58,464 nucleotides of DNA from PNMQ01 sp964478775. GTDB lineage: Bacteria; Pseudomonadota; Alphaproteobacteria; Paracaedibacterales; CAIOTO01. The stretch is taken from assembly GCA_964478775.1 (NCBI GenBank), contig CAYZJC010000006.1, positions 1-58,464 on the forward strand, written 5' to 3'. The notes under the pieces were generated by a model, which ran no database searches, was not told the origin of the DNA, and saw only the letters and a program-made list of their open reading frames with translations. Below are positions 26,329 through 35,008 of the stretch, one piece after another. Every line of letters begins with the position of its first letter. Position 1 is the stretch's first letter. The position numbers and the translations under genes are program-made.

Positions 26329-29235
26329 ATGGACTCTATTCGTATTCGTGGGGCACGTGAACATAACCTTAAAAATATTAATGTGGATATCCCACGTGAT
26401 AAGTTAGTTGTTATTACTGGGCTTTCAGGTTCGGGTAAGTCATCACTGGCATTTGACACCTTATATGCTGAAGGACAGCGCCGTTATGTGGAAAGCTTGT
26501 CTGCTTATGCACGTCAGTTTTTACAACTGATGGAAAAGCCCGATGTTGATTCAATAGATGGGTTGAGTCCAGCTATTTCTATAGAACAAAAAACAACGTC
26601 GAAGAACCCGCGTTCAACGGTTGGTACAGTGACAGAACTGTACGATTATATGCGTTTGCTGTTTGCACGCATTGGGGTTCCGCATTCGCCTGCGACAGGT
26701 CTTCCTATTGAAGCCCAAACCATCTCACAAATGGTTGACCGTGTGTTAGAAATGCCTGCTAAAACAAAGTTAATGCTTTTGGCGCCTATTGCACGTAACC
26801 GTAAAGGTGAATTTAAAAAAGAATTTCAAGACTTACTTAAAAAAGGTTTTCAGCGCGTTAAGGTTAATGGCGAAACATATCTATTAGAAGAAGTCCCAGA
26901 ATTAAAAAAGACATTAAAGCATACCATTTCTGTGATTGTTGACCGCTTTGTGATGCCATCATTAGATGAAAGCAGTGAAGAGTATGACCAACAACGTCAA
27001 GAATTTCAAACACGCCTAGCAGATTCTTTTGAAACAGCCATACAAATTGGCCAAGGGTTGGCTTATGTTGAAAATTTAGATTCAAATGAAACCATTACCT
27101 TTTCAGCAAAATTTTCTTGCCCAGAATCTGGTTTCACGTTAGATGAAATTGAACCGCGTTTGTTTTCTTTTAACAGCCCACAAGGGGCATGTACAGCGTG
27201 CGATGGTTTGGGTGTGGAAGTTGTTTTTGACCCACAATTAGTTGTGCCAAACCCTGCCTTATCATTAGCGCGTGGCGCAATTGCCCCATGGTTTGAAGAA
27301 ACAACGAGTAGTAAACGTTCTTCATTGATACAAGCCAACTACTACCAATTGTTAGAAGCCGTGGTTGAACACTTTGATGAAAGCATGCAAGCCCCCTTTG
27401 CCAAATTACCACAAGAAGTACAGCACACTATTTTATACGGCTTTAAAGATGGTGAACGCTATATTATGTGCAAAGACCAGGCTGGTGGACGTGTGCGCCG
27501 TATATTTGAAGGTGTAATGGTTAACCTTAAGCGCAGATGGCATGGAACGGAAAGCGACTGGGTGCGCGAACACCTTGGGCGTTATCAAAATGAAGTGAAA
27601 TGTAGCCATTGTGAAGGGTATCGCTTAAAACCTGAGGCTTTATGTGTGAAGATTAATGGTTTGCATATTTCGCAAGTGTCTGAAATGTCGATTATGGACG
27701 CACACCATTGGTTTGAAACCCTACCTTTAACGCAAAAGCAAGCTGATATTGCAACACGTATATTAAAGGAAGTTAAGAATCGCTTGTCTTTCTTGCTAAA
27801 TGTCGGGTTAGACTATTTAACGTTGTCGCGTGCTGCTGGAACATTGTCTGGTGGGGAAAGCCAACGTATTCGTTTGGCATCTCAAGTTGGTTCAAGTTTG
27901 ACTGGCGTCTTATATGTGCTAGATGAACCTTCGATTGGGCTTCATCAACGTGATAATGACCGTTTGCTAGAAACGTTAAAACACCTTCGTGATATCGGGA
28001 ACACGGTTGTCGTTGTTGAACATGATGAAGATGCCATTCGTGTTGCAGATTATGTGATTGACATGGGACCTGCTGCTGGTGTGAATGGTGGTGAAATTAT
28101 CGCACAAGGTTCACCGCAAGATGTCATGAATAACCCAAATAGCTTAACTGGGGAGTACCTTACGGGTAAGAAGTTTATTGAAACACCAACGCAGCGTCGT
28201 TTAGGGCATAAAGGGAAAACTTTAAGCTTATATGGGGCTACAGAAAACAATTTAAAGAATGTAGATATTTCTATTCCCCTTGGGACCTTTACCTGTGTGA
28301 GTGGTGTGTCAGGTGGGGGGAAGTCTACCCTTGTGATTGAAACTTTGTTTAAGGCATTATCACGTCAACTTAATGGCACAAAGGAAAACCCAGGGGCTTA
28401 TGCGCGCCTGGAAGGATTAGAACATATTGATAAAATTATTGATATTGACCAAGCGCCAATTGGTCGCACACCACGTTCGAACCCCGCCACCTATGTGGGT
28501 TGCTTTTCACCGATTCGTGACTGGTTTGCAGGACTTCCCGAATCTAAAATGCGCGGCTACATGCCAGGGCGTTTTTCATTTAACGTGAAGGGTGGGCGCT
28601 GTGAAGCTTGTCAGGGTGATGGTGTTATCAAAATTGAGATGCACTTCTTGCCAGATGTTTATGTGAAATGTGACCAGTGCCATGGTAAACGTTATAACCG
28701 TGAAACCTTGGAGATTACTTACAAAAATAAAAGCATCGCTGACATTTTAGATATGAGTGTCGATGAAGCTGTAGAGTTTTTCGAAGCCCATAACCAGGTG
28801 CGTGAAAAATTAAAGTGCTTACAACAAGTGGGCCTTGGCTATATTAAAGTTGGGCAATCAGCCACAACCCTTTCTGGTGGTGAAGCACAGCGTATTAAGT
28901 TGGCTAAAGAATTATCACGTCGTTCAACAGGGCGCACCATTTATATTCTTGATGAACCCACAACAGGTCTTCACTTTGAAGATGTTCGAAAACTATTAGA
29001 GGTTTTACACACCCTTGTTGATCAAGGAAATACGGTGGTCGTGATTGAGCATAACCTTGAAGTTATTAAAACAGCGGACTGGATTATAGATATGGGGCCA
29101 GAAGGCGGTGTTGGCGGTGGAAAAGTGATTGCTGTTGGCACACCTGAAATGGTAGCCGAAGTGAAAGCAAGCTATACGGGCCATTATCTTAAACCGTATT
29201 TGACTAAGTTAGCTGAAAAGAAGGTGAGTGCGTAA
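26329..29235 (+). CDS. uvrA: Excinuclease ABC subunit A
   Basis: DNA-damage recognition ATPase of nucleotide excision repair. The 968-residue protein opens IRGAREHNLKNINVDIPRDKLVVITGLSGSGKSSLAFDT. It carries both ABC modules (signatures LSGGESQRIRLASQ and LSGGEAQRIKLAKE; Walker B YVLDEPSIGLHQRD and YILDEPTTGLHFED). Zinc-binding CxxC pairs are seen around CTACDGLG and CSHCEG, and CEACQGDG with CDQCHGKR. Length and motif order are normal. No obvious LexA operator was found upstream. Its stop overlaps the start of the next gene (TAATG). Confidence 0.97.
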   Translation: MDSIRIRGAREHNLKNINVDIPRDKLVVITGLSGSGKSSLAFDTLYAEGQRRYVESLSAYARQFLQLMEKPDVDSIDGLSPAISIEQKTTSKNPRSTVGTVTELYDYMRLLFARIGVPHSPATGLPIEAQTISQMVDRVLEMPAKTKLMLLAPIARNRKGEFKKEFQDLLKKGFQRVKVNGETYLLEEVPELKKTLKHTISVIVDRFVMPSLDESSEEYDQQRQEFQTRLADSFETAIQIGQGLAYVENLDSNETITFSAKFSCPESGFTLDEIEPRLFSFNSPQGACTACDGLGVEVVFDPQLVVPNPALSLARGAIAPWFEETTSSKRSSLIQANYYQLLEAVVEHFDESMQAPFAKLPQEVQHTILYGFKDGERYIMCKDQAGGRVRRIFEGVMVNLKRRWHGTESDWVREHLGRYQNEVKCSHCEGYRLKPEALCVKINGLHISQVSEMSIMDAHHWFETLPLTQKQADIATRILKEVKNRLSFLLNVGLDYLTLSRAAGTLSGGESQRIRLASQVGSSLTGVLYVLDEPSIGLHQRDNDRLLETLKHLRDIGNTVVVVEHDEDAIRVADYVIDMGPAAGVNGGEIIAQGSPQDVMNNPNSLTGEYLTGKKFIETPTQRRLGHKGKTLSLYGATENNLKNVDISIPLGTFTCVSGVSGGGKSTLVIETLFKALSRQLNGTKENPGAYARLEGLEHIDKIIDIDQAPIGRTPRSNPATYVGCFSPIRDWFAGLPESKMRGYMPGRFSFNVKGGRCEACQGDGVIKIEMHFLPDVYVKCDQCHGKRYNRETLEITYKNKSIADILDMSVDEAVEFFEAHNQVREKLKCLQQVGLGYIKVGQSATTLSGGEAQRIKLAKELSRRSTGRTIYILDEPTTGLHFEDVRKLLEVLHTLVDQGNTVVVIEHNLEVIKTADWIIDMGPEGGVGGGKVIAVGTPEMVAEVKASYTGHYLKPYLTKLAEKKVSA

Positions 29236-29834
29236 TGTCATTGTTTCCGATCCCTGTGGTTATTCAACGTTCAGCCTTTGTGAAAAACTGTGCAACTGTT
29301 TTTGTTTTAAATGGTGCAAGCAATACATCTTACTTTGAAAGGGTTTTCGACATCTTTCAAAAAGGGAATTTTTTTGCATGGAACTGGGCTGCGTTCGCAT
29401 TTGGTGTGGTGGGCCTCTCACCCTTTTGGTTGGCGGCAAAACGCCTTTATTTACATGCATTCGTTGTTTTCTTAAGCACGACGATACTGTTTAGTCTATT
29501 TCGTTCGCCAGGGCAAGACTTACAGCAATTTGTTGCTGATGTGATACCTTTAATATTGTTATGGAATACTTTCATTTCTATAATGCTAGGGGCCTTTGGA
29601 AACTATTTGCAGTATTGGTGGATGCAAAAGTGGACGCAAAAATATATAATGTTTAATGTGAATTATCCCTATGGGTTAGATTTTAACATAGTCAATGCCT
29701 GGTTACTGATTGAATTTTGCGCTCTGTATTTTGGTGTGCCTTTTCTTCATATGGCTTTCGTTGCGGTAATGCTGCTTGGTTCACACTGGTACTGGTTCGA
29801 AAAACCCGTTAAACAAAATAATGATCTATCCTAA
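29235..29834 (+). CDS. DUF2628-like integral membrane protein
   Basis: A 199-residue protein with three to four hydrophobic segments. The pattern NFFAWNWAAFAFGVVGLSPFWLAAKRLYLHAF (about residues 48-79, quoted in part: NWAAFAFG, FWLAAKRLY) matches the DUF2628 family of small membrane proteins. The C-terminal segment FLHMAFVAVMLLGSHWYWFEKP is typical as well. Function is unknown. The ATG overlaps the uvrA stop codon, so it is translationally coupled to uvrA. Confidence 0.7.
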   Translation: MSLFPIPVVIQRSAFVKNCATVFVLNGASNTSYFERVFDIFQKGNFFAWNWAAFAFGVVGLSPFWLAAKRLYLHAFVVFLSTTILFSLFRSPGQDLQQFVADVIPLILLWNTFISIMLGAFGNYLQYWWMQKWTQKYIMFNVNYPYGLDFNIVNAWLLIEFCALYFGVPFLHMAFVAVMLLGSHWYWFEKPVKQNNDLS

Positions 29835-29864
29835 ACTTTACCATTTCTTTTACCTTACAAATTT

Positions 29865-31035
29865 ATGCTGAACTCTTCAAATAAAACAAATATTAGCTTA
29901 CGCCCGCATCGCCACAGAATATTGCAGATTGTCCCTTCCTTAGGGTCGAGTGGTGGGGTAGAACGCAATACAATTGAAACCTGCATTGGGTNNNNNNNNN
30001 NCGCAAGACGCGACATTGCTGGAAGCTTACCAGAAAACGCATCCGGCTTCGATGGCGATTATGCACCTTAAAGCACCCTTAAAAACTAAGAACCCTCTTA
30101 ATGTTTTGTGGAATTCAGTTGTGTTGTACCGATTAATGAAGACATACCATATTAATGTTGTGCATGCAAGGTCAAGGGGCCCAGCGTGGTCAGCTTACCT
30201 TGCAACACGGTTTGCAAAGCTCTTTACAAGTATAAAGTTTGTGACAAGCTACCATGGCACCTATAACGCAGGCAACTTTTTAAAGCGATGGTATAATGGT
30301 GTGATGATAAAGGGTGATGTGGTGATCGCAATCTCAAAATTTATTGAAAAGCACATTGAATGCCAATATGAACATAGCCATGCGCTTGCAAATATTTGCA
30401 CAGTGCCTGAAGGCGTTGATACAACAATTTATAGCCCTACAGCAGTGTCGCCGGAAAGAATAGGTGTTATTAAAGAAAAGTATGCCCTTGACGCAAATGT
30501 CCCTGTGATTGTCTTGCCTGGGCGCTTGACGCCATGGAAAGGGCAAGGGGTGCTCTTAAAAGCTTTGCAGTCCTTACAAGCAATGCCTTTGCAAGTTTTG
30601 TTGATTGGCGATGCGCAAGGGCGTACTGCCTATCTGGAGCATTTGCAAGCCTTGGTACAGACGTTGCCAGAGGGGATAAAGGTACAATTTGTCACCCATG
30701 AGGCGGACCTGCCAGCGGTCTATACGTGTTCAGATATTGTGTTGTCTTGTTCAACAGACCCCGAAGCTTTTGGCCGCGTAACAGCAGAAGCCTTGGCCAT
30801 GGGAAAAGCTGTTATTGCAACGCAGCATGGGGGGAGCATTGAATTGTCAAATAATGGAAAGCTTGCAACGCTTGTTCCTCCTGGAGATAGTTTAGTTTTG
30901 GCTAACGCAATTCAAGCTGTTCTAGCAAAGGGTCGAACAGTTACCCATGTGAATGAAGACGCTCGTGCTTATATTCAACAATTTTATTCGTTAGACGTGA
31001 TGATTCAAGAAATGAATGAACTTTACATAAAATAA
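29865..31035 (+). CDS. GT4-type glycosyltransferase, interrupted by an assembly gap
   Basis: The N-terminus reads HRILQIVPSLGSSGGVERNTIETCIG, the usual nucleotide-sugar glycosyltransferase opening, then runs into ten Ns. Beyond the gap, in a different numbered frame, the protein continues QDATLLEAYQKTH and shows NPLNVLWNSVVLYRLMKTY, VVHARSRGPAWSAY, VPEGVDTTIYSP, VLPGRLTPWKGQGVLLKAL and the C-terminal donor-site region DPEAFGRVTAEALAMGKAVIATQHGGS. Related proteins carry roughly 25-40 residues where the gap lies, so the gene is probably intact and the gap longer than ten bases. It likely builds LPS or another surface glycan. The last 20 codons recur downstream inside a 394-bp direct repeat. Confidence 0.85.
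29992..30001. other. Assembly gap of 10 Ns in the glycosyltransferase gene
   Basis: The reading frame before and after the Ns differs in window numbering, while the protein on both sides belongs to one glycosyltransferase. The gap length is therefore a placeholder. Confidence 0.95.
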
Positions 31036-31366
31036 TACGCTGTTAAGTATTGGTTAATTGTTTTTATTTTATAATATGGATAATTGCAGATACGTATGTA
31101 GATTTGGTAGTTTATTTTGGATGGGAGAATGTGTAGTGTGAACTACATCTCTCTAAACCGAGATGAAATATGTTCTACATTTTAAGCTTAACGTATTGAA
31201 ATATCTTTTGATCTTCCCTTGATTTGCTGCTTGAGGAGGAAAAGGCAGCGCATTTGGTGGAGCTTTGCCTTATACAACGAGGGTTAAGCCCCCCACCCAT
31301 TATTGGGTGGAATAGGGCGGGGGGAGGCAAAAATCAATAAAAACAAAATAAAATTTAGGGAAAATT
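30973..31366 (+). repeat. Direct repeat copy A (394 bp)
   Basis: This segment, running from the last 20 codons of the glycosyltransferase through its downstream region, recurs almost identically at 33349-33741. Differences are a handful of substitutions, mostly in and just after the coding tail, and one A deleted from a run near the 3' end. It contains a hairpin with stem CCACCCA/TGGGTGG (31293-31310) flanked by C6 and G6 runs, and a second potential stem around AAGGCA...TGCCTT. No ORF of note, no terminal inverted repeats and no transposase are visible. Confidence 0.95.
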
Positions 31367-31387
31367 TATTTTCGTTGCTCTCACAAA

Positions 31388-32887
31388 CTACTTATATTCT
31401 TTATCATGTTGAATTCCACCACCTGAAACCCATCGATTAAGCATATCTTGTTGATCAATCGTATTTTGTGTTGTCTTCTCATTTGTTTCTTCAACAATTA
31501 TATCTTCGCAAAATTGCTTAAACTCAATACTATTTTCATCAAAAGGAATATTCTTTTTGGTGAGTTCATTTTTATAGACTTCTACCATCTTGTCGGCTGG
31601 AACAAACTGATAAACCGAATATAAGAATACTGCAGAAAAGAAAATTAACAGTATCAACACGCCCCATAAACCAAATAGTTGTTCAAAATAAAAACATAAA
31701 TATCCAGTACTAAGATACATAATAGCCTTAGCAAAAGAAGATGCTTTCGCATATGTTGAAAAGCGGTTTGCAATTCCAAAGGACCTTATAACAACTGGTG
31801 CTGCTGGGTCAAAACTTGCAGTTGAAATAATGGCAATCACTTGTGTTATGAAAATTGTCGTATGGGCTGGCCATATTGCTATAGAAAGAAAACACATTGG
31901 CATAAGTAGGAATGACGCATACGTTCTCAGTTTTAAAATCAAGAAGGGGTGGTAACGTCGTGCTATCTTGGCGCAATATAACAAAAACACCACTTCTGCG
32001 AGTAACAAAAATGAATTATTAAAAATGATCGCGCTTGCTGAAAGCCCTACTTTATCTTTTAATAAATCTGAACAGACGCTGTATGCAAAATAAAAGGCTG
32101 TCGGGCAAATTAAGTTAAGACCTATCAAGGCGATATAATTTCGTTTTTCGAAATATTTTTTAATTGGGGCTTCAATTACTGTTTTGTGTTTAATCTTTTG
32201 AATAAATTCTTTTGTTTCACGAAGCTTTAAACGAGACACAGAAGATGAAAAAGCGATTGCAGCCCCAACGTAAAAGGCAATTTTCCAACCATCTTCTGGT
32301 GAAATTGACATACACAGACTGCCAATGATTGCAGCAAAGAATCCACCTAAGTCACAAGTGATTGGAACTAAGACTGAGGCTATGAATATTTTTGGCATGT
32401 GTGGTAAAATTTCAACTATAAATACCTCCGCACACTTTGATTCACCCGCTGAACTAAACCCTTGCAACACTCTGCACATAATAATTGCAAGCGTTGAGTA
32501 AATGCCGTACTCAGCATAAGGGGGAATATTTGGAATTAAGATACATGTCAATGACATAATAATGGTTGTGTAGGTTAGAACGACAACGCGGCCAAAATGG
32601 TCACCTAAGTAACCCCAAAAGTAGGCTGCAAAAGGTTTAATTACAAAGGCAGAACAAAAAGTTAGAATGCTAAGCATTTTAGCGACTACAGGGTCAGACT
32701 TCGGCATAAAACTTGGTGTAATCACGAATGCTAAGTGCGTAAATAGCATCAAATCAAAATATTCAAGAAAGTTTCCTGTTAGGACAATTGCAATGGCTTT
32801 CTTTTCTCCAGGTGCAAATTTTTCACTTGTGTTAGAGACATCATCTAGTTGTGAATGGGGAATGTTAGGTGTTAGTATAGTTTTCAT
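31388..32887 (-). CDS. MFS transporter, metabolite:H+ symporter (ProP-like) family
   Basis: Twelve-segment inner-membrane transporter of 499 residues. The N-terminal FLEYFDLMLFTHLAFVI and the loop GYLGDHFGRVVVL (about residues 91-103) match the MHS/ProP family, which is often expanded in intracellular alphaproteobacteria and gammaproteobacteria. MCRVLQGFSSAGESKCAEVF follows in segment 4-5. A long hydrophilic C-terminus (about 440-499) is predicted to be cytoplasmic. Substrate unknown; osmolytes or organic acids are typical. The gene sits between two direct repeats and next to a decayed trhO fragment, which suggests insertion or duplication-associated gain. Confidence 0.88.
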   Translation of the reverse strand: MKTILTPNIPHSQLDDVSNTSEKFAPGEKKAIAIVLTGNFLEYFDLMLFTHLAFVITPSFMPKSDPVVAKMLSILTFCSAFVIKPFAAYFWGYLGDHFGRVVVLTYTTIIMSLTCILIPNIPPYAEYGIYSTLAIIMCRVLQGFSSAGESKCAEVFIVEILPHMPKIFIASVLVPITCDLGGFFAAIIGSLCMSISPEDGWKIAFYVGAAIAFSSSVSRLKLRETKEFIQKIKHKTVIEAPIKKYFEKRNYIALIGLNLICPTAFYFAYSVCSDLLKDKVGLSASAIIFNNSFLLLAEVVFLLYCAKIARRYHPFLILKLRTYASFLLMPMCFLSIAIWPAHTTIFITQVIAIISTASFDPAAPVVIRSFGIANRFSTYAKASSFAKAIMYLSTGYLCFYFEQLFGLWGVLILLIFFSAVFLYSVYQFVPADKMVEVYKNELTKKNIPFDENSIEFKQFCEDIIVEETNEKTTQNTIDQQDMLNRWVSGGGIQHDKEYK

Positions 32888-32939
32888 TTCAAACTTCTCC
32901 TTTATTATTTTTATGGAATGAGCTTAACATTTTTTATTC

Positions 32940-33355
32940 ATGCTGTCTTGTTAAAATAACAGCGCTTGCAAGTGGTGTTAATTCTTCTTGTTAATTTTTT
33001 TTCATCTAGCGAGGTAAGACGATAGTTACTCACGGCTTCTTCACCTGTACAGTATTGTGCAGTTAAAGGCTGTGGGGCAACCAAAAGAGGTTGTCTCATT
33101 TACCCCTGCTATGGGATGACCCACACTCATACGTTGGTCAAGCACAAAGAAATTCCCTTCCCAAAGGTGCTTGTCTTGCGGCACTTCTTCTAAGTATTTC
33201 AAAATGCCCCTTTAAGGTGGTGCACTTTGATCACACCCTGCTTGCAACTTGTGCGCACCGGCTTTTTCACAGCGCATCCCACCGCTGCAGAACTTAGCTG
33301 CTTTTTTCAGCCTTTTCGAGGCGAGATATTTTTTTACATATTCAGGAAATTCAAC
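32940..33355 (-). pseudogene. Degenerate C-terminal fragment of trhO
   Basis: This stretch aligns along its whole length to 33991-34413, the C-terminal two fifths of the intact trhO gene, in the same orientation. Shared landmarks include the block around TTGTCTTGCGGCACTTCTTC and CAAAATGCCCC, as well as GGCTTTTTCACAGCG. My manual alignment suggests roughly three quarters identity, with indels that destroy the frame. It ends at about 33351-33357, where TCAACAA is shared with the start of direct repeat copy B, marking a recombination junction. It is not expected to encode a working protein. Confidence 0.88.
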
Positions 33356-33741
33356 AATTTTATTCGTTAGACGTGATGATTCAAGAAATGAATAAGGTTT
33401 ACCTAAAATAATGCGCTGTTAAGTATTTGTTAATTATTTTTATTTTATAATATGGATAATTGCAGATACGTATGTAGATTTGGTGGTTTATTTTGGATGG
33501 GAGAATGTGTAGTGTGAACTACATCTCTCTAAACCGAGATGAAATATGTTCTACATTTTAAGCTTAACGTATTGAAATATCTTTTGATCTTCCCTTGATT
33601 TGCTGCTTGAGGAGGAAAAGGCAGCGCATTTGGTGGAGCTTTGCCTTATACAACGAGGGTTAAGCCCCCCACCCATTATTGGGTGGAATAGGGCGGGGGG
33701 AGGCAAAAATCAATAAAAACAAAATAAAATTTAGGGAAAAT
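33349..33741 (+). repeat. Direct repeat copy B (393 bp)
   Basis: Near-identical to 30973-31366. It begins with an orphan copy of the glycosyltransferase C-terminal codons (SLDVMIQEMNKVYLK before TAA) with no gene upstream, so a duplication of chromosomal sequence rather than a simple mobile element is indicated. The CCACCCA/TGGGTGG hairpin is at 33669-33686. The segment 33742-33950 that follows holds no gene I can support. Confidence 0.95.
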
Positions 33742-33950
33742 TGCGCTATAAAGTGCTTTTTGATACAAATTGACTAAGCAATAAATATGACTTAAGCCAA
33801 TTTACTTTAGTTATTGATATGGGACCCAAAGCGTAGGTATGACTACATGAGAGGCGACATGACGCTTGAGCCAGGTTCTAAATGACAAGCTATACCATTC
33901 CCACGATGGCGAGAATGACCAATATTATTCTAGTAAGATGGATAGCCCCC

Positions 33951-34871
33951 CTATTGGTGACGTTTATGTGTTGCGCCAATATGTTCGCGGTGTTGCTGTT
34001 CAGCTAACTGGACTTGCAGGTGGCGCTGTATTCTTCTGGTTAATTTTCTTTCATCTAACGAGGCGCGGCAATAATGACAATGTACACCTTCACGGTATTC
34101 TTCACGTTCACGGTCTTGTGCTGTTAAAGGCTGGCGGCAACCAAAACAAGTTGTCTCATCACCCAAAACTAGACCATGCCCCACACTCACACGTTGGTCA
34201 AACACAAAGCAGTTGCCTTCCCAAAGGCTATTGTCTTGCGGCACTTCTTCTAAGTATTTCAAAATGCCCCCTTTAAGATGGTACACTTTTTCAAACCCAG
34301 CTTGCAGCATGTACGCACTGGCTTTTTCACAGCGAATACCGCCGGTGCAGAACATAGCAACTTTTTTATGCTTCTTAGGGTCAAGATTTTTTTCTACGTA
34401 GTTAGGAAACTCAACAAAGGTGTCAGTCTTTGGATTAATTGCATTTTTAAATGTGCCAACCTTAAATTCATAATCATTTCTTGTATCTAACACAATGACA
34501 TCTGGGTCACTAATAACAGCATTCCAGTCTTGTGGGCTAACGTATTCACCAACTGTTACTGCAGGGTTGGCTTCTGGCTTTCTTAAGGTGACAATCTCTG
34601 GCTTTACACGCACTTTCATTCTATAAAAAGGCATGGTGTGTGCAAAAGATTCTTTGTGTTCAAGGTTAGCAAAGCATAGTTGTTTTTTGATCCATGCGAG
34701 GAGTTGGTCAATACCTTCACGTGTGCCTGCAACTGTACCATTGATACCTTCATCAGCCAAAAGTAAAATGCCTTTAATGCCAAGGTCATCTGCAACTTGC
34801 TTCAGTTCTGCTCTTATTTTTTGGCAATCGGGTACGACGGTAAAATGATAAAGGGCTGCTACGACAAACAT
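33951..34871 (-). CDS. trhO: tRNA uridine(34) hydroxylase TrhO (rhodanese-domain protein)
   Basis: Oxygen-dependent hydroxylation of wobble uridine in tRNA, the first step to cmo5U/mo5U. The 306-residue protein shows the N-terminal acylphosphatase-like domain (ILLLADEGINGTVAG), GEYVSPQDWN at about residue 107, and the rhodanese loop MFCTGGIRCEKASAY (Cys about residue 175). The C-terminal extension has Cys pairs CFGC and CHYC. A decayed second copy of the C-terminal part lies at 32940-33355. The start at 34871 follows a GGAGATTTTC ribosome binding site. Confidence 0.93.
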   Translation of the reverse strand: MFVVAALYHFTVVPDCQKIRAELKQVADDLGIKGILLLADEGINGTVAGTREGIDQLLAWIKKQLCFANLEHKESFAHTMPFYRMKVRVKPEIVTLRKPEANPAVTVGEYVSPQDWNAVISDPDVIVLDTRNDYEFKVGTFKNAINPKTDTFVEFPNYVEKNLDPKKHKKVAMFCTGGIRCEKASAYMLQAGFEKVYHLKGGILKYLEEVPQDNSLWEGNCFVFDQRVSVGHGLVLGDETTCFGCRQPLTAQDREREEYREGVHCHYCRASLDERKLTRRIQRHLQVQLAEQQHREHIGATHKRHQ

Positions 34872-35008
34872 GAAAATCTCCTGAGGGGGTAAAGTAAATT
34901 AGACGCGTAAAAAGATAGTCAATAAAATTTACTTTATTAATGCGGTGGTTAACTGATACTTATTTTACAAATTGACCACGCAGAGTCAAGTAAAATCAGA
35001 CGGTATCC

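Noticed and set aside
31293..31310. Rho-independent terminator in the direct repeat
   Set aside because: The stem is good but no T-run follows on either strand.
30973..33741. Composite transposon or IS pair around the MFS gene
   Set aside because: No transposase and no terminal inverted repeats are present, and both repeats contain the end of a chromosomal gene, which fits duplication better.
33866..34276. Plus-strand ORF of 136 codons opposite trhO
   Set aside because: It is antisense to the conserved trhO C-terminus and has no family resemblance.
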